Source: Dipteronia dyeriana
Taxonomy: Eukaryota > Streptophyta > Magnoliopsida > Sapindales > Sapindaceae
Direction of reading: 5' to 3'
Length of the DNA stretch: 64,000 nucleotides
Assembly: GCA_032871835.1 (NCBI GenBank)
Contig: CM065303.1
Span: forward strand, 59,000,597 to 59,064,596
Positions 46,539 through 58,306 of the stretch are shown one piece after another. A program made the translations under genes and the position numbers. The first letter of the stretch is position 1, and each line of letters opens with the position of its first letter. Under the pieces are notes generated by a model, which was given only the letters and a program-made list of their open reading frames with translations, had not been told where the DNA came from and did not search any database.

Positions 46539-47271
46539 ACATAGTGTGAGATTCGGCCAAGCTATTTTTTCTAAGAGAGAAAATTTGGTCAAGAATAAAT
46601 TCATCTAACTCTAAAGATTTGTGTGAAAAAATTCGGCTAAGAGAAATAGGAACAAAGAACGTTTTGTTTTCTATAGTGCACTAGCAGCCTATACATCAAA
46701 AGGTTTTGTATACAACATCAAATCAAGATTCATGCAAGTTTCAATCGAATAGATTGAAATTTAGTTTTTGCTCTAGATAAAATTAGACAAACTCATAGAA
46801 ATAGTGTGTAGAATTCGGCCAAGTATAGAGAAAAAAGGGAACATTTTTGTATTCGATAGTGCACTAGTATCTTTTAAATCAAAAGGTTTTTGTGTACACA
46901 AATTGAATCGGGTTCACACAAGTTTCAATCAAATAGATTGATAATTCACAAGTGACCAAACGTTCTTGGGTTTTGTCTTAGAGGATTATTGTGACTAACA
47001 AAAGAAAAAGAATTTTTTTGTTTCCATCATCAGGTATACAATTCAAAGAAAGGGAGCCCACACCTAGGTGATTCACGTTCGTGATTGGATTGGAAGATCT
47101 TTCAGATTCAATTCGGCTTAACTTTAATCATCACTAGAAAACGATACGATACTTTTAATATACATTAATTAATCAAGGGTTAATGTTCTTTCTATTAAAG
47201 GAATTTTTTAAAAAATATACTCAAACCCCTTTTTCCGCTTCAACCGTTTTTTATATGATTTTTTTTCTACA
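46539..47271 (+). mobile_element. truncated 5' LTR of Copia 4
   Basis: It begins at a TA run that is also present inside the 3' LTR (56828-56885) and ends TTTCTACA before the primer-binding site. A segment with ATTCGGCCAAG, ATAGTGCACTAG, ATCAAAAGGTTTT and AGTTTCAATC occurs twice (about 46548-46770 and 46810-46945). The LTR part upstream of the TA run is absent. Confidence 0.75.
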
Positions 47272-47414
47272 ATTGGTATCAGAGCATGGTTGTACCCTTG
47301 ATTAATTGATGTACATATATATATGTGAATCTATTTCTTTTTACTGTAAATTTGTATGTTTTAGAAAGAGATGACACTCTAGGTATTCACATATATATTT
47401 ACATTGAAATGTAT

Positions 47415-47469
<55 letters not shown>

Positions 47470-47616
47470 TTTATAATGTGATTTGTTATTGCTCAATTTT
47501 GGTCATAGAATTTCAATGTATTTTTGTTTTGAAATTATAACAAGAAGGTTGACCTATCATCGCCATAATTTCCTTCTAAGTAGTTACTAAGTTTTTTATT
47601 TTATTTTATTGTTGTA

Positions 47617-47652
<36 letters not shown>

Positions 47653-48660
47653 ATATATATTGTAATATATTCAAGTATCAAAGATTTGAAGATTTGAAGA
47701 ATTGGAAGCAACTGGAACAAGTTTGGTACAGTGTGTGCCATAGGAACAAGCGTGCACGCGAGTTAGTACGAAACTACGATTGTTGTGGTATGGCCTGCCC
47801 ATGGCAGCCCTATGGATGCTATGGGCTATGCACAACAGCCCTTTATGGTGTTATGGGGTACGCACGCCCATGAAAGGTAGGAAAGGGGTGCGAAAACTGA
47901 CGAAGGCCGTATGAAGACTTGCTAGCCAAGAAATGAGTTTTTGTATTCCAAACAAATATAATTTACTGGTTCTTTTAGGACAGACCAAAATTGTGGCTAT
48001 TTACCTTTTCATAAATATTGTAATGTTTGTAACTGTTTGATACCATGTATAGAATAAGAGTGCCACTCATATATCTCTTTTGGTATGAACATGCATAAAA
48101 TGGTTTAAGTATCTAATTGACATTTCGATAACTTGGTAAAATATTCTATGGAATTCGATCACACATCTTAAACAATTGAGTGGGAGAAGGTGTTTTGGAA
48201 CACTTACGACCTCCAAGTTTAGTTGAGCTTTATGTTTCATGTGATAACCCCCAATGGTTATTCATGAATGGAATTTAGCAAGATACTTCCTTACAATGAT
48301 AGATTAGACAATTGACTCAAACGATATCTACTCTCAAAGGAGGAATATTTGTAAGGGAATATATTGAAGGTCGATAATTTGGTAACACATTCAATGTGAT
48401 TTTATTAATATCCTCCTAAGAGTTCTTGTTAATAAAATCGCAATGCTAAAATTGAAAATGATGGTTGTTATGTTAACAATTAGACGGGACCTAGTCCAAT
48501 TAGTAGATGGTGCGAACTCCTAATAGAGGCGTGACATTTATGGGCGTTGGACCATCGTTGAATTTTATGATTGAATTATTTAATTTAATTTAAGATTAAT
48601 ATTTGAAAATGCTTTATCATGATTGTTTACTTATATAATTTTTGTTATTATTCAGAATTC
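47272..48660 (+). other. Copia 4 leader with TA microsatellites
   Basis: About 1.4 kb between primer-binding site and gag, with TA runs at 47418-47467 and 47618-47662. The last 500 bp recur at 56925-57347. No coding signal; the short frames at 47325 and 47643 are TA-derived or domain-free. Confidence 0.65.
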
Positions 48661-49500
48661 ATGACCCCATCCCTAATCAACATCCTAAAAGATAATACTT
48701 TAACTGGTGATAATTATGCCACGTGGAAAAGAAAAATTGGGTTGTTGCTACAATCTGAAAAACATAAGTTTGTTCTGTGTAGCCCTAAATCACAAACTCC
48801 TACTAATGAATCTACTGAGGAGCAAATAGACGAGTATCAACAGTGGAAGACTTCAGATGAGATGGCCAAATGTTACATTATAACCATCATCTATGACCTG
48901 TTGCAATAGCAATATCAAGGAATGGAGACTACTGCCGATATAATGATGTCTTTGGAAGAGATGTTTGCTATGAAGTCCAGGACGACTAAGAGAGAGGCAG
49001 TGACTGCTTTTTTGAATCTTAAGATAAAACCTGGATATGCTGTGAAAGATCACATGATGAAAGTCATAGCACATCTCAACATTGTTGAACTCAATGGTGC
49101 TGAGATAGATGGTGAGACGAAAATTGACATTATTGTCAACTCACTGTCGGATTCCTTTGATCAGTTCAAGTTGGACTACACCTTGAATAATAAGGAATAC
49201 ACCTTGCACGCCCTGATGCAAGATGTACAAATCGCCGAGAAAATCCTTATGAAAAGCAAAGGATAATAGATTCATACGGTAGGTAGAGTTGTTACAGTTA
49301 AGACCCGTAAGAATGTCAAGAAATAACAGAAGAAAAAGCAAATTGGACCAACCAAAAAGAAGATTAAGAAAGTAACCAAGATCAAAGGGAAGTGTTTCCT
49401 TTGTGGTAAAAAGAAACATTGGAAAAGAAATTTCCTAATGTCTTAGGACAAGAAGGAAGAAGATAATATTAATTATCTTGAAACATGTTTTCTGAAAGAT
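48661..49500 (+). pseudogene. Copia 4 gag
   Basis: ATG 48661 starts MTPSLINILKDNTLTGDNYA. This ATG is also kept in the second copy (57349). UBN2-type gag follows (WKRKIGLLLQSEKHKF, TTKREAVTAFLNLKIKPG, DIIVNSLSDSFDQFKL), then a Lys-rich tail and a broken knuckle CFLCGKKKHWKRNF whose last Cys is Phe. Stops at 48907, 49264 and 49267, and later ones. Confidence 0.85.
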
Positions 49501-50461
49501 TCTATAGATTCTTGGACCATAGACTCTGGAGCCACTAATCATGTTTGTTATTCCTTACAGGGGTTCAAGGAAAAGAAAAGGCTTAATGCGAATGAATTCA
49601 ACTTGTGTTTAGGCAACGGAGAGTTGGTGTCTGCCAGTGCAGTGAGAGATATTAGAATTAATTTAGATTCTTATAGGCATTTAGATCTAATAGACATTTA
49701 TTATGTACCTCAATTTAAGAGGAATTTAATTTCAATTTCTTGTTTAATTAAATTTGCTTTTAATAAAGGTTTTATTATTAGTAGTAATAACAAATTTGTT
49801 TGCAAAGGTATATTGAAAAACGGTTTATCCTATTTGCATAGCAATATCTCTCACTTGTTAGACACAGAATCAATAAAGCCTAATCATAAAAGAGTAAAAT
49901 TATCAAAAGATGAAATTTACCTTTGGCATTTGCTCCTAGGTCATATTAACCTTGATAGGATCAAAAGATTGGTTAGTGATGGACCTTTAAGTGACTTAAA
50001 GGTTAATGATCTACCTACTTGTGAATCTTGTTTGGAAGGTAAGATGACTAAAAGGTAGTCCACAACTAAAGACACAAGAGCTACTGAATATTTAGGATTA
50101 ATACACACTGATATGTGTGGTCTTATAAGCATTCACGCTAGAAGAGGATATAACTACTTCATCACTTTCACAGATGATTACTCGAGATTTGGCTGTGTAT
50201 CTCATGAGACATAAGTCAGATGCTTTTGACATGTTCAAAGCATTTAAAGCTGAAGCAGAAAATCAGCTTGAGAAACACATAAAAATCTTGAGGTCTGATC
50301 ATGGTGGAGAATATCTAGTTGGTGAGTTTCAATAATATCTTATTGATAATGGGATAATTTCTCAGTTTTTTTACTCCAGGTACACCTCAACAAAATAGGG
50401 TGGCAGAAATGAGAAATAAAACACTTTTGGATATGGTTAGGTCTATATTGAGTTATTCAAT
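49501..50461 (+). pseudogene. Copia 4 protease and integrase, 5' part
   Basis: WTIDSGATNHVCYS (protease Asp-Ser-Gly), YYVPQFKRNLISISCLI, IYLWHLLLGHINLDRIK and CESCLEGKMTKR (HHCC), LIHTDMCGL (first integrase Asp), YFITFTDDYSR, then in a shifted frame a Ser-Asp-His-Gly-Gly-Glu-Tyr motif. The frame ends where a solo LTR inserts after RSILSYS. Confidence 0.85.
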
Positions 50462-53202
50462 TGTTAGGTTTGTGAGTTATGTTGGCATTATTCTATATCA
50501 AAACAACATTTCCTTTGTATTGTTTAGTTGTCTAGGATTCATGATGATTCAAGCTTCAAAGAAGAAATGACAACTATTCAAGCAAGTTCAAGTCTTCAAA
50601 GGGAAAAGTGTTTCATGATTCTACAAAAGTATATTAAGACCTTTCTTTTCTCTTTCAATGCTTAGGCACACACATACAATTTATTCATTTATGTCCCTAC
50701 ATCTTTGTGCACCATGTATAACACATTCACACACTTGAAGATGAATGCTCATGCATTGGTATGAATAATAACATGTTTTGAAAAATACATGATTGGAGAC
50801 TATCTCTATGTAGTTTGCATTCTAGTGTGAATTATGTTTATATGTATATATATTTGTATAACATGGATATTGAACTTGATTTTAGTCTTAAAACATTCTT
50901 GATTGAGTTCCGGTCATTTTGGTTACTCATACTATTGATTTCAAGTTCCGTGTCAAAAGTTATGATACTTTCCAGTCATGTTGCGTACATTGTCTTCGTC
51001 TTTGCATATCGAGTCGAATTCTTATTACTAGGTTGAGTATCTTATATGTCCATGTTTGTGAGAGATTTAAAGTTCGTAATCAGCAAACGAATTCAAATTT
51101 TGAGTTCGGAGGCCAAAGAACGGTCGAAGAATGCTAGAAGAGTGCAAGGGAGGTGCACAATGGCCAAAGGCCATCAAATGGTGCAAGCCCGAGATGACGT
51201 GTGGCCATCTCGGCCACAACTCCTTGCTGCCCCGAGATGCCCAAGCCCTATCTCGGGGAACCATTCTTAAAGGGGATAGTTTGGTCTTTTCATGCACTTT
51301 TGTTCCCTCTCCTTTATATATCTCTTCTCTCTCTCATTTGAATCTAAGGAAGAAGAAAATGTAGTACAGAAAATTTCCAGGTTTTTTCTCTCAACTTTGA
51401 ATCACCATATCTCTCTCATTTTTATCTGATTTGAGTAATTCAAGTTGGAGAAGTTTCGTATTGAAGTCCTCTATCATCTCCAAGCAACCTTGAAGCCATT
51501 TGTTCAAGTTTTCTGGTGGATCGCACCATTTTCGTGTCTGTACTCGAAATTGACAAGGTATTGGTTTATCTTTTGATTTCCTTGATTCTAATGTTCAAAT
51601 ACCTTGGGAATTATTCTTACTTGTGTGTATTTGACTTGAACATATGTTGATGAGTGATAGATCTTCAATTAAATGCTAGTTGTGCTTAATTAGACACTTG
51701 ATTGTGAGTTAGGTTTCAATCAAACCTATGTTTTCACATGATTGTGAGTTGTATTGTGCTAGCATCTTATCTAGGACTATTTGTGCTTTGATTGACTTTA
51801 TTTTCATGATTAATAGTCTTATCATGTGCTAGAACTCATTTGTTGAATAGATCTAGGATTAGCACATTTGATTTTATATTTAGAGTCTATTAGAGTTTAA
51901 TTGACTATTTTGTGAATATATGCTCTAAATGATCGCTAGAGATTTGATTGATCATATCTTGTGTTTTTAGCATTTTTGGGTTAGTACTAAAGTCTTGAAT
52001 ATGTACTTCATGAACATGTTTATTTCAAGCTTTAATAACATGAATAAAATCTAGGTTTAAAGTTTGTGTTTGGAAATTTGGCATGCTCTAGATTTTTATT
52101 CATGTATAAGATCTAGACAATCTTGTTTTGTGAAATTTATTGTCTATGTCTAGATCTTTATGGAGTGTACCTAATCCATACATTTCATATGCTCATGCAT
52201 CATCTTATGTGGTGTCACTTTTGGATTATAAACTAGAAAATATACTTTGAGTGCTCATTGATTAATTCTAGTTTCCATAGAATTTCTTGATCATCTTATT
52301 ATATGTTGCGTGCTTCTTTACGTTTTGCATTCATGATCACTTAGATGTCTTGTGAGAAGGAAGTCTTGACAATAGGTGTGAGACTTATTTTGTTGAGCAA
52401 GGAAGTCTTGGCAAGAGGTGGGAGACATCGGATTGTCAAGCAAAAAAGTCTTGCCTAGGGTCGTGAGGATCCGGAAGGGTGAGCGAGGAAGTCTTGACTA
52501 GAGTCGGGAGGACTCGGATAGTTGAGCAAGAAGTCTTGCCTAGGGTCGTGAGGATCTGGAAGGGTGAGCGATGAAGTCTTGACAAGAGGTGTGAGGCCTC
52601 GGATTGTTAAGCAAGAGGGCGACATCTTCATGAGTAGGATAGGAGGGTAGTTTCTAGGTGAAGGGGTCACTTGAGAGATTATATTTTTCTTATCTACAAG
52701 TGGATTTTGTTTGCCGGTGGTTGCTAACTCGTGGATGCTTCCTCTTCGGAGGTTTACCACGTTATATCTTGTGTTAACTTTTCTCTATCCCTCTCTCTCT
52801 TATATTGGTAATTGTTATTTGAATAATGTGGATAGAACTTTATATGTAATTTGACTTCCTTACACAATATTGTTTGTGTATGTTAGGTAACTTTGTATCT
52901 TGTGATATTCCATTCAAGTTGTAAAGTACCACATTGTAATACTCTAAGTACAACTTATGGAATTTTGTCTACATTGAATATATTTGTTCATAAGATACAT
53001 TGATTCTTGTTGTATGTTTGGAGAAATGAGCATACATGAATATATTGTTTTCTCATAACAATCATTTTGAATGTTAATTTGTATGCTTATCAAGGTTTTG
53101 TCACTAGTCTCGAAAGATTTGTTAACAGTGAGAGACAACCTATCCCCCTCCCCCCCTTCCCCCTCTAGGTTGATTAGTATAACCTTGTACATATTATTTT
53201 CA
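50462..53202 (+). mobile_element. solo LTR inserted in the Copia 4 integrase
   Basis: Starts TGTTAGGTTTGTGAG, ends TATTATTTTCA, flanked by the perfect 5-bp duplication TCAAT (50457-50461 and 53203-53207). A pyrimidine tract CCCCCTCCCCCCC and CTCTAGGTTG lie near the 3' end, as in the other two solo LTRs. It contains a tandem repeat at 52350-52620. No coding domains; overlapping frames at 51046-51364 lack any recognisable motif. Confidence 0.88.
52350..52620 (+). repeat. tandem repeat GGAAGTCTTG(A/C)C in the solo LTR
   Basis: Six degenerate units of roughly 45 bp carry AAGTCTTG, then GAGG or GGGAG, a CGGA core and TGAGC(A/G)AG. Two units of the TAGGGTCGTGAGGAT type alternate with others, which suggests duplication of a two-unit block. 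Confidence 0.8.
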
Positions 53203-53207
53203 TCAAT

Positions 53208-54470
53208 GCTTCCTAATTCTTTTTGGGGATATGCTTTACAAAATGCTATGTATATTCTAAATGATGTATCATCTAAGTCGGTTCCTAATATACCGCATAA
53301 GTTATGGACTGGACGAAAACCTAGTCCACAACAGTTAAGGATATTTTGATATCTTGCGCACGTGTTAAAAGGAATGATAGAAAAGATAGAATCCCGTTCA
53401 GAAACATGCATATTTGTAGGGTATCCGAAATGAACCAAAGTATATTATTTCTATAGTCCTTCAGATCTTAAAGTAAATGTTTTGACAAATGCTAAATTTT
53501 TGGAAGATGACTATATGAATAATTTTATACCTAAAAGTAGAATTGTCCTGAATGAGCTTTTATGAGATACAATTCCACAAGAAGTTTCACAACTTAGCCC
53601 AATTGTAAGTTTCGTACCAACACAAGATCAACAACCTATCATTCCTCATTGTAATGGGAAGTAAACAACTCAAGAGATACATCGGTCTAGGAGAATCAGT
53701 AGAGAATCTCTGGGACGACGATGATCCATAAGTGTATAAAGAAGCCATGGAAGATATTGATTGTCTCCATTGGCAAAAGGCAATACAATGCAAAATTGAA
53801 TCTATATTCAAAAATAAAGTCTAGTCTCTTGTGGACCTGCCTAAAGGGATAAAACCTATTGAGTGCAAGTGGGTATACAAGAGGAAGACAGGAATAGATG
53901 GAAAGGTGAAAACTTTTAAAGCTAGATTGGGAAGCAAACATCCAGATCCGTATATGGATTGAAGCAAACATCCAGATCCTGGAACATAAGGTTTGATCAA
54001 GCTGTGAAAAGTTTTGGATTAATTCAAAAGCTTAACGAACCATTTGTATACAAAAGGATCAAAGGCGATAAGTTGGTTTTCCTAGTTCTTTATATTGATG
54101 ATATATTACTCATCGGAAACGATGTAGGTGTATTGACATCAGTAAAAGAATGGTTAGCAAAACAATTTGATATAAAGAACTTAGGAGAAGCAAGTTATAT
54201 TCTTGGTGTCCAAGTCATAAGGGATAGAAAGAATAGAACAATTGCATTATCCCAAGCTTCATACATAGACAAAATCTTGTCTGGATTCTCCATGCAAGAT
54301 TCCAAGAAAGGTATGTTACCTTTCAGACATGGAATCAAACTTTTTAAGGAACAAGCTCCTAAGAATGAGCACGAAAAGCAATTCATGAGTATGGCTCCAT
54401 ATGCCTCGGCAGTTGGAAGTCTCATGCAATGCTCTGTACTATACCAGATATTTGTTTTGTTGTTGGCATA
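53208..54470 (+). pseudogene. Copia 4 integrase 3' part and reverse transcriptase
   Basis: MLPNSFWGYALQNAMYILN and KLWTGRKPSPQQLRIF continue the integrase. CIFVGYPK and a decayed linker follow. Reverse transcriptase reads YGLKQTSRSWNIRFD, FLVLYIDDILLIGND (YIDD box intact), NLGEASYILGVQVIRDRKNR and MAPYASAVGSLM. The part between the KARL motif (about 53920) and YGLKQ (53950) is deleted, removing the first catalytic Asp region. A 19-bp repeat sits at the break. Confidence 0.85.
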
Positions 54471-55006
54471 GTTAGCAGGTTTCAATTGAAACCTAGACCT
54501 GATCACTGGACGACAGTCAAGCATATTTTTAAGTATCTCAGGAGAATGAGAGATTATATGATTGTATACTCTTGAGGGGATTAATTCTCGTTAGGTATAC
54601 AGATTCAGATTTTCAGTCAAATTCTGACTTCGGAGATCAACATTAAGATTTGTGTTTACTCTTGGAGGAGGGGCAGTCATATAGAGAGGAGGAGTATCAA
54701 GCAATCTTGTATTGTTGATTCCACCATGGAAGTTTAGTATGTTACCACATGCGAAACTGCTAAAGAGACGGTATGGCTCCGCCAATTCTTGATTGACTTG
54801 GAAGTGGTTCCTGATGCGAATAAGCAGATCACTATCTATTGTGGAGTGGTGGCTAATTCGAGAGAACCAATAAGTCATAAGAGAAGGAAACACATTGAAA
54901 GAAAATATCATCTTCTTAAGGAAATTATGCACATGGGAGACGTGACGATAACCAAGATCGCGTCAGCAGAAAATCTAGCGGATCCATTCATAAAGGCTCT
55001 TTCTTA
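54471..55006 (+). pseudogene. Copia 4 reverse transcriptase end and RNase H
   Basis: DHWTTVKHIFKYLRRMRDY (shifted frame), YTDSDFQSNSDFGD (RNase H Asp), then RRKHIERKYHLLKEIMHMGD and ASAENLADPFIKALS, the usual copia C-terminus. The middle of RNase H has stops and shifts. The final frame ends at 55007. Confidence 0.75.
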
Positions 55007-55081
55007 AAAGTGTTTTGATGGCCATCTGGAGATTATAGGGATAAGAGATATGAGACATTTGCTATAGTGCAAGTGAGAGAT

Positions 55082-56823
55082 TGTTAGGATTATGCTCAAT
55101 GGCAATAGTGTAATAATGTATTTGACAATCTTTTTATATTAACAAAGTGATTTCTAGTTTAACAAATCTTATAGCATTTATAGTTTAATTATTAAAATTG
55201 TCAAAAGTAAATAATCGTAAGGTCAAAAGAATATGAGAAAAGAATAATTGTTCATACAACTAGATACGTATGAGGTAGACACAATTCTTTAGTTAGTCTT
55301 GAACAATATTCACAACTTAAGATAAATGTTGGGCGCTTTTACCTTGTTAAAGTTGTAGATTCTTTTGCTAGCATTTGAGTGGGATCAGATGTGTTATGAT
55401 GAGTCTAAAATCATCAAAGTGTGGTGTTTTAGGGCAAAAGAATCTAGTGCACTAGATACATTGAATAGGATCACAGTAAAATAGTTTATCTAGAACCATC
55501 AATGGATAAAAGTTTTCACTTGAAGACAATCAGAGAGTCTATCTCAATCCTGAGATAAATGATAGACTTATGGTTGCAAAAGTTATCATTTGAGCTATCA
55601 ATGAGTACGATCATATAACATAGTATATCCTCGGTAGTTTGGTGGTATTCATTTGTTAATCGATAGAGAACTTCATTTATAGATATGGACATCGTGGCTC
55701 CATTTATTAAATGTGAGTAGAATATCATCATATGAATATTTTTGAGGTATTAGTTATTAAATCTTAACGTTAAGTTTTCAATAGTGTCTATTGAAATATG
55801 GCTTCTGGATAAGTCAAAATATCCAAGTTCAAAATGTGGTCATATGAGTAAATATGGTTACTAGGAAAGCTATAGGCGGTCTATGAACTCTTGACGATTA
55901 CTGATATTCTTCACGAGGATACACTATCTCCATTAAGATTGTCTAGAGTACGAATGAGGAATATTATTCTATCTTTATTTAAGAGTTTAATTTTAGTTCT
56001 TTAGTGGAATGAACTAAAATTAATAGATCAGATCTAAGTTAATCATTTGTTGTTTGTGATTAGGTTATGTCTATTGGAGTTTAAATTTAGATAGTCCGCC
56101 ATATCCTCAATTCATACGAACTTGCATGGATCACTTGATATATTCTATCGGACCAATTTATGGGTCCATCTAGAATTGTATTAAGACATGTGGACTTGTT
56201 TCTTTTAGTAAGAATGAGTTTAGTTCACATGTGGACCTTTTATTGAGGTCCAATGGATTTAATAAAATAGAAAGAAAAAAAACAATATATATGCCCATGT
56301 ATGAACTTGGGCATATGGGCGGCAAGACTAAATATAATAACCTATTATATTGTTTTATTTTATTATTTAATTAAATAAAAATTAATTAATTTGTTAATTA
56401 ATTAATTATTTAATTAAAAGTCAAAATCTTTTTTCTAGTAGGAAAATGTCTTTTAGTGTCATACTATTGTTGGTAGTATGATAAATATTAAATACTATAT
56501 TTGATAAGTAGATAAATAAAAAAAAAATATTTATTTAGTCAAATTATGAAGTATTTGATTTCTATCAAAACTTTATTTGACAATTAGTCATATTAAGAAG
56601 TTTTGATATAGTCACAATTTAATTTATATTCAATAATTGTTTATTGAATAAATACACTATTGAGTTGAATTAGGAGTCTTGGTGTAGAAAAGAAATCTTC
56701 TTTGAGTGAGGATTCTTGACCATAAAGTAAATCCTCCTAGTGAGTGGATTCTTGCCTACCAAGTAAATCCTCCTTATGAGAGAATTTGAACACCTATACA
56801 TACTCCTCTATAGATTTCGGCTA

Positions 56824-56888
<65 letters not shown>

Positions 56889-56915
56889 TAAGAGAAATTT
56901 CGACCAACATAGAAT
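55082..56915 (+). mobile_element. 3' LTR of Copia 4, fused to a second element copy
   Basis: Starts TGTTAGGATTATGC directly after a purine tract (AAGTGAGAGAT). It contains a long TA run (56828-56885) and then TTCTAAGAGAAATTTCG, matching the start of the truncated 5' LTR. Soon after it jumps into leader sequence of the same family (from about 56925), so the LTR 3' end and primer-binding site are missing. Confidence 0.78.
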
Positions 56916-56924
56916 TTTGAAGGT

Positions 56925-57745
56925 GTTTCGGAATACCTACGACCTCCAAGTTTAGTTGAGCTTTATGTTTTGTGTAATAACCCCCAAAGGGGCATTAATG
57001 AATGGAATTTAGCAAGATAATTCATTACAATGATAGATGTACATTTGTGAGGGAATATATTGAATATCGATAACTTGGTAACACACTCAATGTGATTTTA
57101 TTAATATCTTACCAAAAGTTCTTGTTAATAGACTAAAATTGAAAACTCTGATTGTTATGTTAATAATTAGGTGGGACCTAGTCCAACTAGTAGATGGTGC
57201 GAACTCCCAAACGAGACGTGACATTTATGGATATTGGATCACCGTTGAATTTTATGATTGAATTATTTTATTTAATTCAAGATAAATATTCAAAAGTACT
57301 TTATCATGATTGTTTACTTATATAATTTTTGTTATTGTTCAGAAATCATGACATCATCCCTAATCAACATCCTAAAAGAAAATATTTTAAATGGTGATAA
57401 TTATGTCACATGGAAAAGAAAAATTGGGTTGTTGCTGCAAGCTGAAAAGCATAAGTTTGTTATGTATACCCTTAAACCACCAACTCCTACTAATGAATCT
57501 ACTGAGGAGTAAAGAGACGAGTATCAGTAATGTAAGACTTTAGATGAGATAGCTAAATGTTACATTATGGTCACCATCTCCGACGTGTTGCAACAACAAC
57601 ATGAAATAATGAAGATCGATGCCGATATAATGATGTCTGTGAAAGAGATGTTTGCTATAAAGCCTAGGACCACAAAGAGAGAGATAATAACTGCTTTCAT
57701 GAATCTTAGGATGAAACCTGGACAGACTATGAAAGATCACATGAA
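56925..57745 (+). pseudogene. second partial Copia 4-family copy (leader and gag start)
   Basis: Closely matches 48190-49050. The leader has GACCTCCAAGTTTAGTTGAG, and gag starts at ATG 57349 (MTSSLINILKENIL). Stops at 57510 and 57528. Similarity stops abruptly at about 57745 in the KDHM codons. It is probably the remainder of a tandem LTR-internal-LTR-internal structure. Confidence 0.82.
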
Positions 57746-58306
57746 ACCAACCCTTTATTAAATGTTGTTTTGAATAACACAACATTAATTCATTCATATC
57801 TTGTTACAACACATTCTTCAAGTCACTATTCAATCCTCTATGTCTAGCATATACCACACTAAGATTATTTGTCTCATTAAATTTATATTGCACTTGCTTT
57901 GAATATCATAATTACAGTTGCGAAGAGGGGTCTTACAGGGGCCATAGCCCCTCTTCCCTCAAGAAAACTTTAAAAACCATTTAAATAAACTATAAAATTC
58001 TTCCCAAAATTTAGAGAATTTTCACTTCAGCTCCCTAAAGTTTTTTGTTTTTTATATAATGGTCCCCTCAAACTTGAATTTCTGACTCCGTCCACGATCT
58101 TAAACATGATTTTTTGCTTAATTGAGCCACCATTCCAAAACAATCTAAGTGATAAAATTATCATATGAAGTAATATCATTGTTCGCATTAGCACACAAAT
58201 AACTGTAAGAAGCAGATGGTAGTCAGACTCTTATTTAAGTATTATAATATGCTAATTCAACATATATAGAAAAATATAGAAAATAAATTATTAATCATGT
58301 GTTTGT
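57746..58306. other. spacer downstream of the MS1-like gene
   Basis: Includes AAGAGGGGTCTTACAGGGGC and TTGAATTTCTGACTCCGTCC (57920-58100), phrases of a dispersed plant repeat whose class I cannot name. The 3' untranslated region and poly(A) signals of the MS1-like gene (minus strand) should lie at 58200-58306; AATAATTTATTTTC-type sequence is present. Confidence 0.45.

Larger units (their letters stand above)
46539..56915 (+). mobile_element. Copia 4: long-LTR Ty1/copia element, 5'-truncated, inactive
   Basis: A partial 5' LTR, primer-binding site TGGTATCAGAGC at 47274, a 1.4-kb leader, gag, protease, integrase (split by a solo LTR), reverse transcriptase, RNase H, purine tract and a 3' LTR starting TGTTAGGAT at 55082. 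The 3' LTR runs at least 1.8 kb, longer than in the other elements here, and suggests an Angela-like lineage. That assignment is tentative. Confidence 0.88.

Noticed and set aside
47325..47540. Ile-Tyr repeat open frame
   Set aside because: Translation of a TA microsatellite in a retrotransposon leader.
51046..51364. Overlapping open frames on both strands
   Set aside because: They lie inside a solo LTR and have no recognisable motif; probably the GC-richer promoter part of the LTR.
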